A stretch of 39,985 nucleotides of DNA from Microbacterium sp. SCN 70-27. Its GTDB lineage: Bacteria; Actinomycetota; Actinomycetes; Actinomycetales; Microbacteriaceae. The notes under the pieces were generated by a model. It was given only the letters and a program-made list of their open reading frames with translations. It had not been told where the DNA came from and searched no databases. Positions 1 to 8,234 of the stretch are shown here, one piece after another (the stretch's first letter is position 1; each line of letters starts with the position of its first letter). Position numbers and translations under genes: made by a program. The stretch lies in contig MEEK01000041.1 in the NCBI GenBank assembly GCA_001724425.1, positions 1-39,985 of the forward strand, written 5' to 3'.

Positions 1-79
1 CCGAGCGGCCTAAGGAGCATGGCTGGAATCCATGTAGGCGGGGTAACTCGCCTCGCAGGTTCAAATCCTGTCACTTCCG
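1..79 (+). tRNA. tRNA-Ser(GGA), 5' end cut by the window
   Basis: The sequence begins inside the D-arm (CCGAGCGGCC). The anticodon stem CATGG/CCATG closes a 7-nt loop CTGGAAT with anticodon GGA, so the tRNA reads UCC/UCU serine codons. A long variable arm (GGCGGGG...CTCGCC) is typical of class II tRNA-Ser. The T-arm carries GGTTCAAATCC, and the 3' acceptor strand CACTTCC is followed by discriminator G79. CCA is not encoded. About 9 nt of the 5' acceptor strand lie outside the window. Confidence 0.93.
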
Positions 80-86
80 CTCAGCC

Positions 87-123
87 GAGAACCCCGTCCG
101 AACAGTGTTCGGACGGGGTTCTC
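87..123 (+). terminator. Strong hairpin terminator after tRNA-Ser
   Basis: A perfect 17-bp stem (87-103 with 107-123) is closed by the 3-nt loop AGT, starting 7 nt after the tRNA. The right arm ends in GGGGTTCTC with no long T tract, as is common in high-GC actinobacteria. Confidence 0.85.
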
Positions 124-156
124 GCGTTCAGTTCAGCGCGTACTTGCCGTCGCCGG

Positions 157-219
157 CGTTCGATTGCCATGTTCTGCGGGTATCCCCGCGGGGTTTTGGC
201 GTGTCGTGACAATCGAACG
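157..219. repeat. 10-bp perfect inverted repeat downstream of the toxin gene
   Basis: CGTTCGATTG (157-166) is the exact reverse complement of CAATCGAACG (210-219), with 43 nt between. The inner sequence is rich in CCCCGCGGGG and can fold further. It lies between the tRNA-Ser terminator and the 3' end of the AbiEii-like gene. It may end transcription of the toxin operon or be the remnant of a small mobile element. The function is not known. Confidence 0.55.
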
Positions 220-280
220 GCCGCGCGCGGGGTGGCGCCCGGCGAGGCGTTCGATGACGGGCGTCCTGAAATGCAACGAT

Positions 281-991
281 CTACAGCGCTCTGCGAGCCA
301 CTTCCGGCTGTCGCCTGCTCCAGAATGCTTCGATCTGTGCGCGTGAGACAGGTAGGGACGGATCATCCTCGACGTCCCCCAGGTAGCCCAACCCGCGCAC
401 CACATTCGCGATGAGTCCCGCTGGGGCGATGGGCTGGAACTTATCAACGAGGAGGCGCAGGCCCTCCTCTGTGGGGATGTGGCCGTCGAGGATCATCAGG
501 TCGAAGTAGTCACGAAGCGCACCGCGGTCCTGGATGACTTTCAGCTTGGCGGCAGAGATGTCGGACAGGCTCGCTAGCCGCACACCCCCGAAGAGCGTGG
601 GATTTTCAAGGAGCCGTTGCGACGACGCGTCGAGGAACTGCACCTTCGTATCTTCGAAGATGCCGTTCAGTGTGCCCGTCTCGACCATCGTGGGAGCGAA
701 CGGCCCAGCCCTGGAAAGTGTCGCCGCCAGCTCCTCGGGATCGAAGGGTGACTCCGTGAAGAAGTCGAGGTCGCGGCTCACTCGATGCCGGACATGCGCG
801 GCGAGGGCGGTGCCGCCGGACAGGTACGCCTGGGAGGGCACGAGCGGAGCGATCGTGCGCCACACAAGGAGCGTCTGGGGAGGCAACAGGCCCACCAAAG
901 AACTGAGGCCGTCGGATGGCTCGATGTCTGCCGCCGCCTTCTCCGTGTGCGTGAAGCGCCAGTCCCGCGCACGTCGCTGGTCATCCTTCAT
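281..991 (-). CDS. AbiEii/AbiGii-type nucleotidyltransferase toxin
   Basis: A protein of 236 residues. It shows the AbiEii nucleotidyltransferase signature: YLSGGTALA (about 57-65), then HRVSRDLDFF (69-78), giving the GG...S..DxDF arrangement of DNA polymerase beta-like transferases. A second conserved block, AAKLKVIQDRGALRDYFDL, lies near residue 150 and contains the family's Lys and RD..DL positions. Members of the family are toxins of type IV abortive-infection systems; some transfer nucleotides to tRNA acceptor ends. The start overlaps the 3' end of the upstream HTH gene by 11 nt, the usual antitoxin-toxin order. Codon use is less strict than in neighbouring genes, which hints at transfer. 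Toxicity and target are inferred, not visible. Confidence 0.82.
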   Translation of the reverse strand: MKDDQRRARDWRFTHTEKAAADIEPSDGLSSLVGLLPPQTLLVWRTIAPLVPSQAYLSGGTALAAHVRHRVSRDLDFFTESPFDPEELAATLSRAGPFAPTMVETGTLNGIFEDTKVQFLDASSQRLLENPTLFGGVRLASLSDISAAKLKVIQDRGALRDYFDLMILDGHIPTEEGLRLLVDKFQPIAPAGLIANVVRGLGYLGDVEDDPSLPVSRAQIEAFWSRRQPEVARRAL

Positions 992-1682
992 GGGCCCACC
1001 AGTTTCGTGCCAGCGCTCGGGTTCGGTCGTCTACGCCGCGGCGCCCCAGCGCCATCTCGACATCGTCGCGCGAGAGATTGGTCAGAGCCCAGTTCCAGGC
1101 GCGAAGGTCGGGGGCCTGCAGCAGGCGCTCTGCGAGGTAGCTGCCGTCCTTCTGGGGATTCAGGTCGGCCACATTCGCGTTCCAGAAGAGATGGTGCAGT
1201 TCGGAAGGAAGTGGGCGGGGGGTGCTCGTGCGCTCGACCAAGCGGGTGTGTCGCATCGCGTTCTTCACGGAAGTCGGCAGGGGCTTGTTCGATGAAAACC
1301 ACCGGCGCTCTCGCCGCGCGCGGCCGCTCGCGACCATGGTGTCGCGCTGTTGGGCAAATCCCTCGAGTGCGAGCTTCCGCAGAGCGCGCGAGGCGGTGGT
1401 CGGGCTGATACCCGCCTTCGACGCGACTGCGCGCACGCTTGCCAACCCGAGCGGAGAGCGCGACAAGGCCGCGAGGACGCGAAGCTCAGTCGGGGTGCGC
1501 TCCGAGCGTGGGGCCGTTCCGCGGCGCGAAAGAATCTCTGCCATGACCTCTTCGCTTGCCGTGCGGGTGCGTCCGCGTCCGGTGCGCGGGACGCCATAGG
1601 CATCCAGCGCGCGATGCGCTGTGGGCAGGGACACACCCAGGACTCGCGCCACTTCGGGCGTTGTGAGAGTCCGAGTGTCCAT
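981..1682 (-). CDS. AbiEi-like HTH antitoxin/regulator of the toxin pair
   Basis: A protein of 233 residues. It has two helix-turn-helix regions: an N-terminal one (LTTPEVARVLGVSLPTAHRA, about 6-25) and a winged-helix-like one in the middle (VASKAGISPTTASRALRKL, about 85-103). The C-terminal part lacks motifs I recognise. AbiEi proteins are DNA-binding autorepressors that also counter AbiEii, and this gene stands first in the operon and overlaps the toxin start. I call it the antitoxin from context and HTH content; sequence similarity to classical AbiEi is not obvious. Its ATG is 6 nt after a TAGAAT -10 box, so the mRNA is probably leaderless. Confidence 0.7.
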   Translation of the reverse strand: MDTRTLTTPEVARVLGVSLPTAHRALDAYGVPRTGRGRTRTASEEVMAEILSRRGTAPRSERTPTELRVLAALSRSPLGLASVRAVASKAGISPTTASRALRKLALEGFAQQRDTMVASGRARRERRWFSSNKPLPTSVKNAMRHTRLVERTSTPRPLPSELHHLFWNANVADLNPQKDGSYLAERLLQAPDLRAWNWALTNLSRDDVEMALGRRGVDDRTRALARNWWAHEG

Positions 1683-1688
1683 TTCGTT

Positions 1689-1694
1689 ATTCTA
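1689..1694 (-). promoter_or_regulatory. -10 box (TAGAAT) of the toxin-antitoxin operon, leaderless
   Basis: Read on the minus strand, TAGAAT is followed by AACGAA and then the ATG at 1682. That spacing puts the transcription start on or next to the A of the start codon. No Shine-Dalgarno sequence is present. Confidence 0.6.
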
Positions 1695-1895
1695 CTCCGC
1701 TCGGCTGCTGCGCAGTGGTCGGGAGTGAACCACCAGCCGCGCACTCCGGACGGGGAATAGCCCCCGACGGCGGCCGGTTGTCATTCCGCGTCACATCGGC
1801 CCGCCTCATGTGGGGTGCGTCGTAGCGTCGAGAGGCGGCCGCCCCCGCGGACCGCTGCACCAACCGGCATCCCGCCGCTTCAGGAGACAGACCCC

Positions 1896-3359
1896 ATGAG
1901 TTCCACCCGCACTGCCGTGCCCGCGCCGAACCCGGCCGCGCGCACCTCCAAGCCCAAGAAGCCCTTCTACCGTTCGTTCGGGTTCCAGATCACGATCGGC
2001 CTGGTCGCCGGCATCCTGCTCGGCATCTTCGCCGTGAACCTCGGCCCCGACGGCGAGGGCAACCCCAACGGACTCGCCGCGACGCTCTCGACCGTCGGCA
2101 ACGCCTACGTGACCCTGCTGAAGGTCGCGGTCGTGCCGCTCATCTTCCTCGCGATCGTCGCGAGCATCACGCAGCTGCGGAACGTCACGAACGCGGCGCG
2201 CCTCGCCGGTCAGACCCTGTTGTGGTTCGGCATCACGGCCCTCATCGCCGTGACGATCGGCATCGTGCTCGGCATCACGATCCAGCCCGGCAACCGTGTC
2301 GCGCACGACCAGCTGTCGACCGGCGACCCGTACACGGTGGGCACGTGGTTCAACTTCCTCAAGGGCCTGATCCCGCAGAACTTCCTCGGCCTCACGGTCT
2401 CCACGTCGGTGGATGCCTCGACGGGCTCGGCGGTCTCGACCGTCGGCTTCAACGTGCTGCAGGTCATCGTCATCTCGGTCGCCGTCGGCATCGCGGCGCT
2501 CAAGCTCGGCCGTCGCGCCGAGCCGTTCGTCGCGTTCACGCAGTCGAGCCTGAAGATCGTGCAGCGGGTGCTGTGGTGGATCATCCGCATCGCCCCCATC
2601 GGCACGCTGGGTCTCATCGGATCGGCAGTCGTGCAGTACGGCACCGACAAGCTCCTGACCCTCATCTGGTTCGCCGTCGCGGTCTACATCGGCCTCGCGG
2701 TCGTGCTGTTCGTCGTGTATCCCATCCTCGTGAAGACGCACGGCCTGTCGATCAAGCAGTACTTCTCGGGCGTCTGGCCCGCCGTGCAGCTCGGCTTCGT
2801 GTCGCGCTCATCGATCGGCACGCTGCCGCTCACGCAGCGCGTCACCGAGCGGAACCTCGGCGTGCCCCGCGAATACGCGTCGTTCGCGGTTCCGCTCGGC
2901 GCGACGACCAAGATGGACGGCTGCGCCGCGATCTACCCGGCCATCGCCGCGATCTTCGTCGCGCAGTTCTTCGGCATCGAGCTGAACATCGTGTCGTACT
3001 TGCTCATCGCCCTCGTCTCGGTCGTCGGCTCCGCAGCCACCGCCGGCACGACGGGTGCGACGGTCATGCTGACCCTCACACTGTCGACCCTCGGCCTGCC
3101 GCTCGCCGGTGTCGGTCTGCTGCTCGCGATCGACCCGATCCTCGACATGGGCCGCACGGCCGTCAACGTCGCGGGGCAGGCGCTCGTCCCCGCGATCGTG
3201 GCCAAGCGCGAAGGCATCCTCGACGAGAGTCTCTACAACGCACCTCGTGACGGCGACCCGTTCGCCGACGACTCGGGCGACGACGCCGACGCCGAAGTCG
3301 TGGCAGCACCCGCGGATGCCCGTGACGACGGCACCCGCACGGAGGCCGTCCGCGCCTGA
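1896..3359 (+). CDS. Dicarboxylate/amino acid:cation symporter (DAACS family)
   Basis: A protein of 487 residues, close to family length. The ATG at 1896 is preceded by AGGAG (1882-1886) at a good distance; an upstream in-frame extension lacks any RBS. About eight hydrophobic segments follow a 27-residue polar N-terminus. Family signatures: SSIGTLPLT (305-313) in place of the Ser-rich re-entrant loop, GATTKMDGC (335-343) at the position of the NMDGT cation-binding motif, and DMGRTAVNVAG (417-427) in the last core helix. The DG of NMDGT is kept while N becomes K and T becomes C. The 45-residue C-terminal tail is acidic and probably cytoplasmic. Substrate cannot be assigned; glutamate, succinate and malate are the usual candidates. 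It is a single-gene unit ended by hairpins. Confidence 0.88.
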   Translation: MSSTRTAVPAPNPAARTSKPKKPFYRSFGFQITIGLVAGILLGIFAVNLGPDGEGNPNGLAATLSTVGNAYVTLLKVAVVPLIFLAIVASITQLRNVTNAARLAGQTLLWFGITALIAVTIGIVLGITIQPGNRVAHDQLSTGDPYTVGTWFNFLKGLIPQNFLGLTVSTSVDASTGSAVSTVGFNVLQVIVISVAVGIAALKLGRRAEPFVAFTQSSLKIVQRVLWWIIRIAPIGTLGLIGSAVVQYGTDKLLTLIWFAVAVYIGLAVVLFVVYPILVKTHGLSIKQYFSGVWPAVQLGFVSRSSIGTLPLTQRVTERNLGVPREYASFAVPLGATTKMDGCAAIYPAIAAIFVAQFFGIELNIVSYLLIALVSVVGSAATAGTTGATVMLTLTLSTLGLPLAGVGLLLAIDPILDMGRTAVNVAGQALVPAIVAKREGILDESLYNAPRDGDPFADDSGDDADAEVVAAPADARDDGTRTEAVRA

Positions 3360-3365
3360 CGCCCG

Positions 3366-3394
3366 CGCCCGGGTCGCGATCCGCGACCCGGGCG
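3366..3394. terminator. Hairpin terminator after the symporter gene
   Basis: A 13-bp perfect stem (3366-3378 with 3382-3394) with loop ATC begins 7 nt after the symporter stop codon. Confidence 0.75.
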
Positions 3395-3402
3395 GCCCGC
3401 TC

Positions 3403-3440
3403 GGAATGCTCCGGCCCGCGACTGCGGGCCGGAGCATTCC
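3403..3440. terminator. Second, bidirectional hairpin terminator
   Basis: A perfect 17-bp stem (3403-3419 with 3424-3440) with loop GACT sits between the convergent symporter and transglutaminase genes. It can stop transcription from both sides; TTCC follows on the plus strand. Confidence 0.8.
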
Positions 3441-3457
3441 TGTCAGTGGGGGCCCGC

Positions 3458-5710
3458 TCAGGTGGCGGAGCGGCGGTCGGCGAACGCGGAACCGGGCCGC
3501 ACGAGCAGCGACCGCGGCGCGAGGCGGGCGCGCAGGCGCTCAGGGCCGTCGAGGGCCGCCAGCAGGCCGCGGCGCACCGCCTCGGCATCCTCGATCGCGC
3601 CCGCTGCCCGCGGAGAGCCGGTCACGCGTGGATCCGCAGCGGCATAGTTCGCGTGCTCGACCGCGGCGACGAGGCGGGACAGCGGCTGCGCGGGCGCGTC
3701 GTGCATCGCCGCGAGGCGTGCCGCGAACGCGCGCGGTGTCTCGGCGGTGCGCACGGGAGCACCGACGTCGATCGCGGCATCCTGCACGATCCGCCACGCG
3801 GCGGCGACCGTACCGCGGCGGCGGAGAAGGACGCGCCGGATGGCGGCGGCGCCGGCCGGGATCGAACCCAGGACGACGACGAACACGAGCACGGTCAGGA
3901 ACGGTCGCAGATCGATGCCCTTCGCCGTTTGGCCGGATGCCTGGTTCTGCGTCTGTTCGGGCCGGTCGGTGGGCACGGCGGCAGCGGAGGACGTCGGGGT
4001 CGGCGTCGGGGTCGCCTGGGTGACATCCTGCCCGGAGTCGTCGACCGGCGACGCCGAACTCAGGAACCGGGTCGCCGTCCCGAGGCTCTTCGTCGGCTCG
4101 AAGGGGATCCAGCCGATCCCGTCGAAGTACACCTCCGGCCACGCGTGCAGCTGCGCGGTGGTCACCTCGGCGACCCGCTCGTCGTCGATGGACTCACCGG
4201 TGTAGGCGCCGGGGAGGAACCCGACGACGATCCGTGACGGCATGTCGAGCGTCCGCGCCATCAGCGCGAAGGCTCCCGCGAAGTGGATGCAGTAGCCCTC
4301 CTTCTTGTCGAGGAACTGCGCGACAGCGGCGACCCCCGTGTCATCGAACCCGTCATCGACGGGCGCCGAGAGCGAATAGGTGAAATCCGACCCGCGGAAC
4401 CACGTCTGCAGTGCGAGGAGCTTGTCGTACGGCGTCGCCGCGCCCGCGGTGACGGTCTGTGCGAGCTCCGCGATGATCGGAGGCAGATCGGCCGGCAGCG
4501 AGTACACGTCCACGGCGTCTTCCGAGACCGTCGTGGATGCGGCCCGGATCTGCTCGAGCGTCGGGCGCGGCACGTGCGAGACCACCTCGTAGGACTGCCC
4601 CTGAGCGTTGGCGTCGGAGCTCAGCACCGTGCGGCTGTAGGGGACGGCACGCCATGCACCGTCGAGGCCCGACACCGATACGGCGGGATACGGGATCGGC
4701 AGATAGGTCGAGTTCAGCTGCGTGACATCCACGTTCGTGCGGTACTCGGTGATGCGGATGCCGTCGTCGGCGGTGACGGGGGTGAACGGCTCGTCGCTCA
4801 GGGGAACCGTGCGCATGCGGTCGGGTTTCCAGACCGCCCCGTCGAACACCGACAGCGTCGTCACGCGGAGGTTCGGCAGTTGCGGGGCGTCGCTGCGATA
4901 GGTCAGTACGGGGATGACCTCGCGCCGCCGCAGATCGTTGCCGAGATCGAGCGAGGGATCGATGCGGGCCGAGATGCCCGACCCGCCTGCGGCGACGGAG
5001 GGCGGCGGGAGGGTCGGTGCGATGACGAGCGCGGCGACGATCGCGACGGCCCCGAGGGCGACGGCGACCGCGGCGACCCCGCCCGGCCGAGACGTCGACG
5101 AGGTCTCGCGAGTGCGGTGCTCCGCCCGCACGAGCAGCAGGACCGCCGCGGCGAGGAGTACGAACGCGAAGGCATCCACCCCCGCGGGCACCGCGATCGC
5201 CGGGATCAGCCAGACGAGGATCAGGGCAGTTGCGGCCAGCAGCGGCATCCGCGCCGTCATGACCACGTGGTCGAGCGCGATCGTGAGAAGGCCCAGCGCA
5301 CCGACGAGCACGAAGCCGAGGGCGGGGGTCGCGGTGATGGGCGCGACGCCGACGGCGATCTCCTGCGCGGCCTGCGCGACGGTGCGCGGGACGGCCGCGA
5401 TGGTCGGCCCCGTGGGGATCACCGCGAGCAGTGCGGTCTGCGGGAAGAACACGGCCGTGATGGTCATGACCCAGACGGCGACCTCGGCGAGGGTCACCGC
5501 CACGGCCGGGGCGCGTCGCCGTCGCAGCACGAAGCCGACGGCGAGCAGCACCGCCGACAAGAGCGCGGCCCCCGGCAGCCAGTCGCCGCTGTGTATGACC
5601 CGCAGCAGCGGCGGGACCGTCGCGAGGATCGCGATCCACAGGGCGAGGGTCAGCCGGGCCTCACCGCGCGGCCGCCCCGCGGCAGGTGCCGCATCAGCCG
5701 ACCCGGACAC
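3458..5710 (-). CDS. Membrane-bound transglutaminase-like protein (TgpA/DUF3488 type)
   Basis: A protein of 750 residues. The GTG at 5710 is preceded by GGAGG with 5 nt spacing and lies inside the end of the DUF58 gene (17-nt overlap), so translation is coupled. The N-terminal third holds about six to seven hydrophobic helices. An extracytoplasmic region follows, with the transglutaminase core: EGYCIHFAGAFALMAR with Cys near 474, LHAWPEVYF with His near 522, and the Asp near 530 before GWIPFEPT. These are the expected catalytic Cys-His-Asp. A Thr/Pro-rich linker, one more TM helix (FLTVLVFVVVLGSI) and a cytoplasmic tail complete it. MoxR-DUF58-transglutaminase operons are widespread in actinobacteria; their role, perhaps envelope protein assembly or crosslinking, is unsettled. 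Confidence 0.88.
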   Translation of the reverse strand: MSGSADAAPAAGRPRGEARLTLALWIAILATVPPLLRVIHSGDWLPGAALLSAVLLAVGFVLRRRRAPAVAVTLAEVAVWVMTITAVFFPQTALLAVIPTGPTIAAVPRTVAQAAQEIAVGVAPITATPALGFVLVGALGLLTIALDHVVMTARMPLLAATALILVWLIPAIAVPAGVDAFAFVLLAAAVLLLVRAEHRTRETSSTSRPGGVAAVAVALGAVAIVAALVIAPTLPPPSVAAGGSGISARIDPSLDLGNDLRRREVIPVLTYRSDAPQLPNLRVTTLSVFDGAVWKPDRMRTVPLSDEPFTPVTADDGIRITEYRTNVDVTQLNSTYLPIPYPAVSVSGLDGAWRAVPYSRTVLSSDANAQGQSYEVVSHVPRPTLEQIRAASTTVSEDAVDVYSLPADLPPIIAELAQTVTAGAATPYDKLLALQTWFRGSDFTYSLSAPVDDGFDDTGVAAVAQFLDKKEGYCIHFAGAFALMARTLDMPSRIVVGFLPGAYTGESIDDERVAEVTTAQLHAWPEVYFDGIGWIPFEPTKSLGTATRFLSSASPVDDSGQDVTQATPTPTPTSSAAAVPTDRPEQTQNQASGQTAKGIDLRPFLTVLVFVVVLGSIPAGAAAIRRVLLRRRGTVAAAWRIVQDAAIDVGAPVRTAETPRAFAARLAAMHDAPAQPLSRLVAAVEHANYAAADPRVTGSPRAAGAIEDAEAVRRGLLAALDGPERLRARLAPRSLLVRPGSAFADRRSAT

Positions 5711-6941
5711 GGTTTCCTCCTCGCTCGGAGACGCTCGTCCACGCGTCGGCGATGTCGTCGGCGCCCGGGATCGATGCGGTCCGCCACCCTGCGGCGGCGG
5801 CCGGCGCGAACGCGTCCTGCGCGGGAGACGTCGCGAACAGGACGGGCAGCGTGCTGTGGTGCGCGAGAGGCACGAGCAGCGTGGCATCCGCCGCGTTCAG
5901 CGCCCCCGTGATGAAGACGAGGGGTCCCGTGGTCGTCCCCGCGAAGAGCGAGACGAGCGACGCCGCAGACCCCTCCCGGTGCGCCGTGAGCGTCGCGAAC
6001 GAGATCGCGAGCTGTTCGAGCGCGTCGATGTCGCCGCCGTCGATCGTCTCGGCCAGGGGAGTCCCGTCGACGTCGAGCACCGACACGTCGTAGCCCTCGT
6101 GCACGAGGCGCGCGGCGACCGAGACGCACATCGACACGGCCGTCTCGAAGGCGGGGTCGGCGCCCGGCGCGCGGACCGCGGTGATGTCCCACCGCGCGAC
6201 GGTGCGGTCGAGGACGACGACGGCCTCGGGCGTCGTCTCCTGCTCCTCCTGTCGCACCATGAGCTGGTCGCGATGCGCGCTCGCCCGCCAGTGGATGCGC
6301 CGCATCGAGTCGCCCGGGATGTAGTGGCGGGGCACGAGGTTGTCCGCCCCCTGGCCGAGCTGATCGGTCGCGGTGTGCATGCTGCCGCCGGCCTCGCCGG
6401 GAAGCTCCGCGAGCGGGGCGAGATCGACGATCGCGGGGGCGATGGTGAGCGGGCGGGGTCTGCCGACCGTGTGCCGTCGCCGCGCGAACCCGAACGGGTC
6501 GGTCGAGCGCACCGACACGGGCCCGATGCTCCGGATGCCGCGGCGTGCGGCGAGCACCGTGTAGTCGAGCTCCGCGGCGCGGGCCGCGGACCACACCCCC
6601 GACGCGGTCCCGGGGAAGACGCCGGACGCCTCGCCCTCGACGCCGTCGGGGAGCTCGTCGCTCCACGACCCCTGCGAGGCCGGGAGCGCGGAGCGCATCT
6701 CGATGCTCAGGTGCACGGACACCTCGCTCCCGGCGGTGGCGACATCCGGCGCGAACGAGCGCTGCACCTCGTCGCTCCGACGGAACACGTAGAGGGTCGC
6801 GATGCTCGAGGCGAGGATCACGGCGAGCAGCACGCTGATGTAGAGGAGTTCCGTGATCTTGAAAGCGTGCGCTGCGAAGAAGCACGCGATGGCGAGCACG
6901 GCCGCACCGGTGCCCCGGACGGTGAGCGGCCAGCCGTTCAT
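5694..6941 (-). CDS. DUF58 domain protein with two N-terminal TM helices
   Basis: A protein of 415 residues. The ATG at 6941 is 8 nt after the MoxR stop. Two hydrophobic helices (about 10-60) are followed by a beta-rich region and the DUF58 block near residues 210-235 (GADNLVPRHYIPGDSMRRIH, then WRASAHRDQLMVRQ). The C-terminal half looks like a von Willebrand factor A-like fold (VVVLDRTVARWD near 250). DUF58 proteins are usually the partner of a MoxR AAA+ ATPase, which is encoded just upstream. The 3' end overlaps the transglutaminase gene. Confidence 0.87.
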   Translation of the reverse strand: MNGWPLTVRGTGAAVLAIACFFAAHAFKITELLYISVLLAVILASSIATLYVFRRSDEVQRSFAPDVATAGSEVSVHLSIEMRSALPASQGSWSDELPDGVEGEASGVFPGTASGVWSAARAAELDYTVLAARRGIRSIGPVSVRSTDPFGFARRRHTVGRPRPLTIAPAIVDLAPLAELPGEAGGSMHTATDQLGQGADNLVPRHYIPGDSMRRIHWRASAHRDQLMVRQEEQETTPEAVVVLDRTVARWDITAVRAPGADPAFETAVSMCVSVAARLVHEGYDVSVLDVDGTPLAETIDGGDIDALEQLAISFATLTAHREGSAASLVSLFAGTTTGPLVFITGALNAADATLLVPLAHHSTLPVLFATSPAQDAFAPAAAAGWRTASIPGADDIADAWTSVSERGGNRVRVG

Positions 6942-6949
6942 GGGGGAGC

Positions 6950-7930
<981 letters not shown>

Positions 7931-7983
7931 GGCGGTCTGTCTTCCGGGTCGGGTTCTCCGCGTCGTCGCGGGCGGGTGAGTCG

Positions 7984-7989
7984 ATGCTA
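7984..7989 (-). promoter_or_regulatory. -10 box (TAGCAT) of the moxR operon
   Basis: Read on the minus strand, TAGCAT ends 53 nt before the MoxR ATG. A transcription start about 7 nt downstream would give a leader of roughly 47 nt carrying the GGAAG RBS. No clear -35 box is seen. Confidence 0.4.
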
Positions 7990-8023
7990 TCCCGCCCCGG
8001 CGCGCGGTCGTCCGGACGTCGGG

Positions 8024-8029
8024 TAAACT
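8024..8029 (+). promoter_or_regulatory. -10 box (TAAACT) of the SRP RNA gene
   Basis: TAAACT lies 6 nt upstream of A8036, which matches the predicted 5' end of the SRP RNA stem. Confidence 0.55.
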
Positions 8030-8035
8030 CCAAGA

Positions 8036-8127
8036 AGCTCTCCGCGAGGCGGCATCCAGGCCAAATCCCCCAGGACGGAAACGTAGCAAGGGTAACCAGG
8101 CTCTGCCGGGTTCGCGGAGAGTCTTTC
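8036..8127 (+). ncRNA. ffs: Signal recognition particle RNA, small bacterial type (4.5S)
   Basis: The conserved domain IV is plain: CCCAGGACGGAAACGTAGCA followed by AGGGTAACCAGG (8069-8100), with the asymmetric bulge and GGAA tetraloop region that bind Ffh. The outer stem closes perfectly: CTCTCCGCGA (8038-8047) pairs with TCGCGGAGAG (8112-8121). A T-rich run (TCTTTCTTTT, 8122-8131) follows as terminator. The RNA joins Ffh to target membrane proteins during translation. It is transcribed divergently from the MoxR operon. Ends are estimated to within a few bases. Confidence 0.93.
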
Positions 8128-8222
8128 TTTTCCCCGGGATTTCGCACACGGAGGCGGGTTCGAGGGGTGCCGTGGGAGGGTTTGTCCCGGTCGATGCGTG
8201 GCTGACGGTCCGCCCGCCCGCC

Positions 8223-8228
8223 TAGGCT
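8223..8228 (+). promoter_or_regulatory. -10 box (TAGGCT) of pta-ackA, leaderless
   Basis: TAGGCT is followed by exactly 6 nt and the GTG at 8235. This predicts an mRNA that starts at the start codon. No RBS is present. Confidence 0.6.
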
Positions 8229-8234
8229 GGCGGG

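Noticed and set aside
1815..1895. Longer start for the symporter
   Set aside because: The 27 extra residues (MRRSVERRPPP...) are polar with no RBS; ATG 1896 has AGGAG at a good distance.
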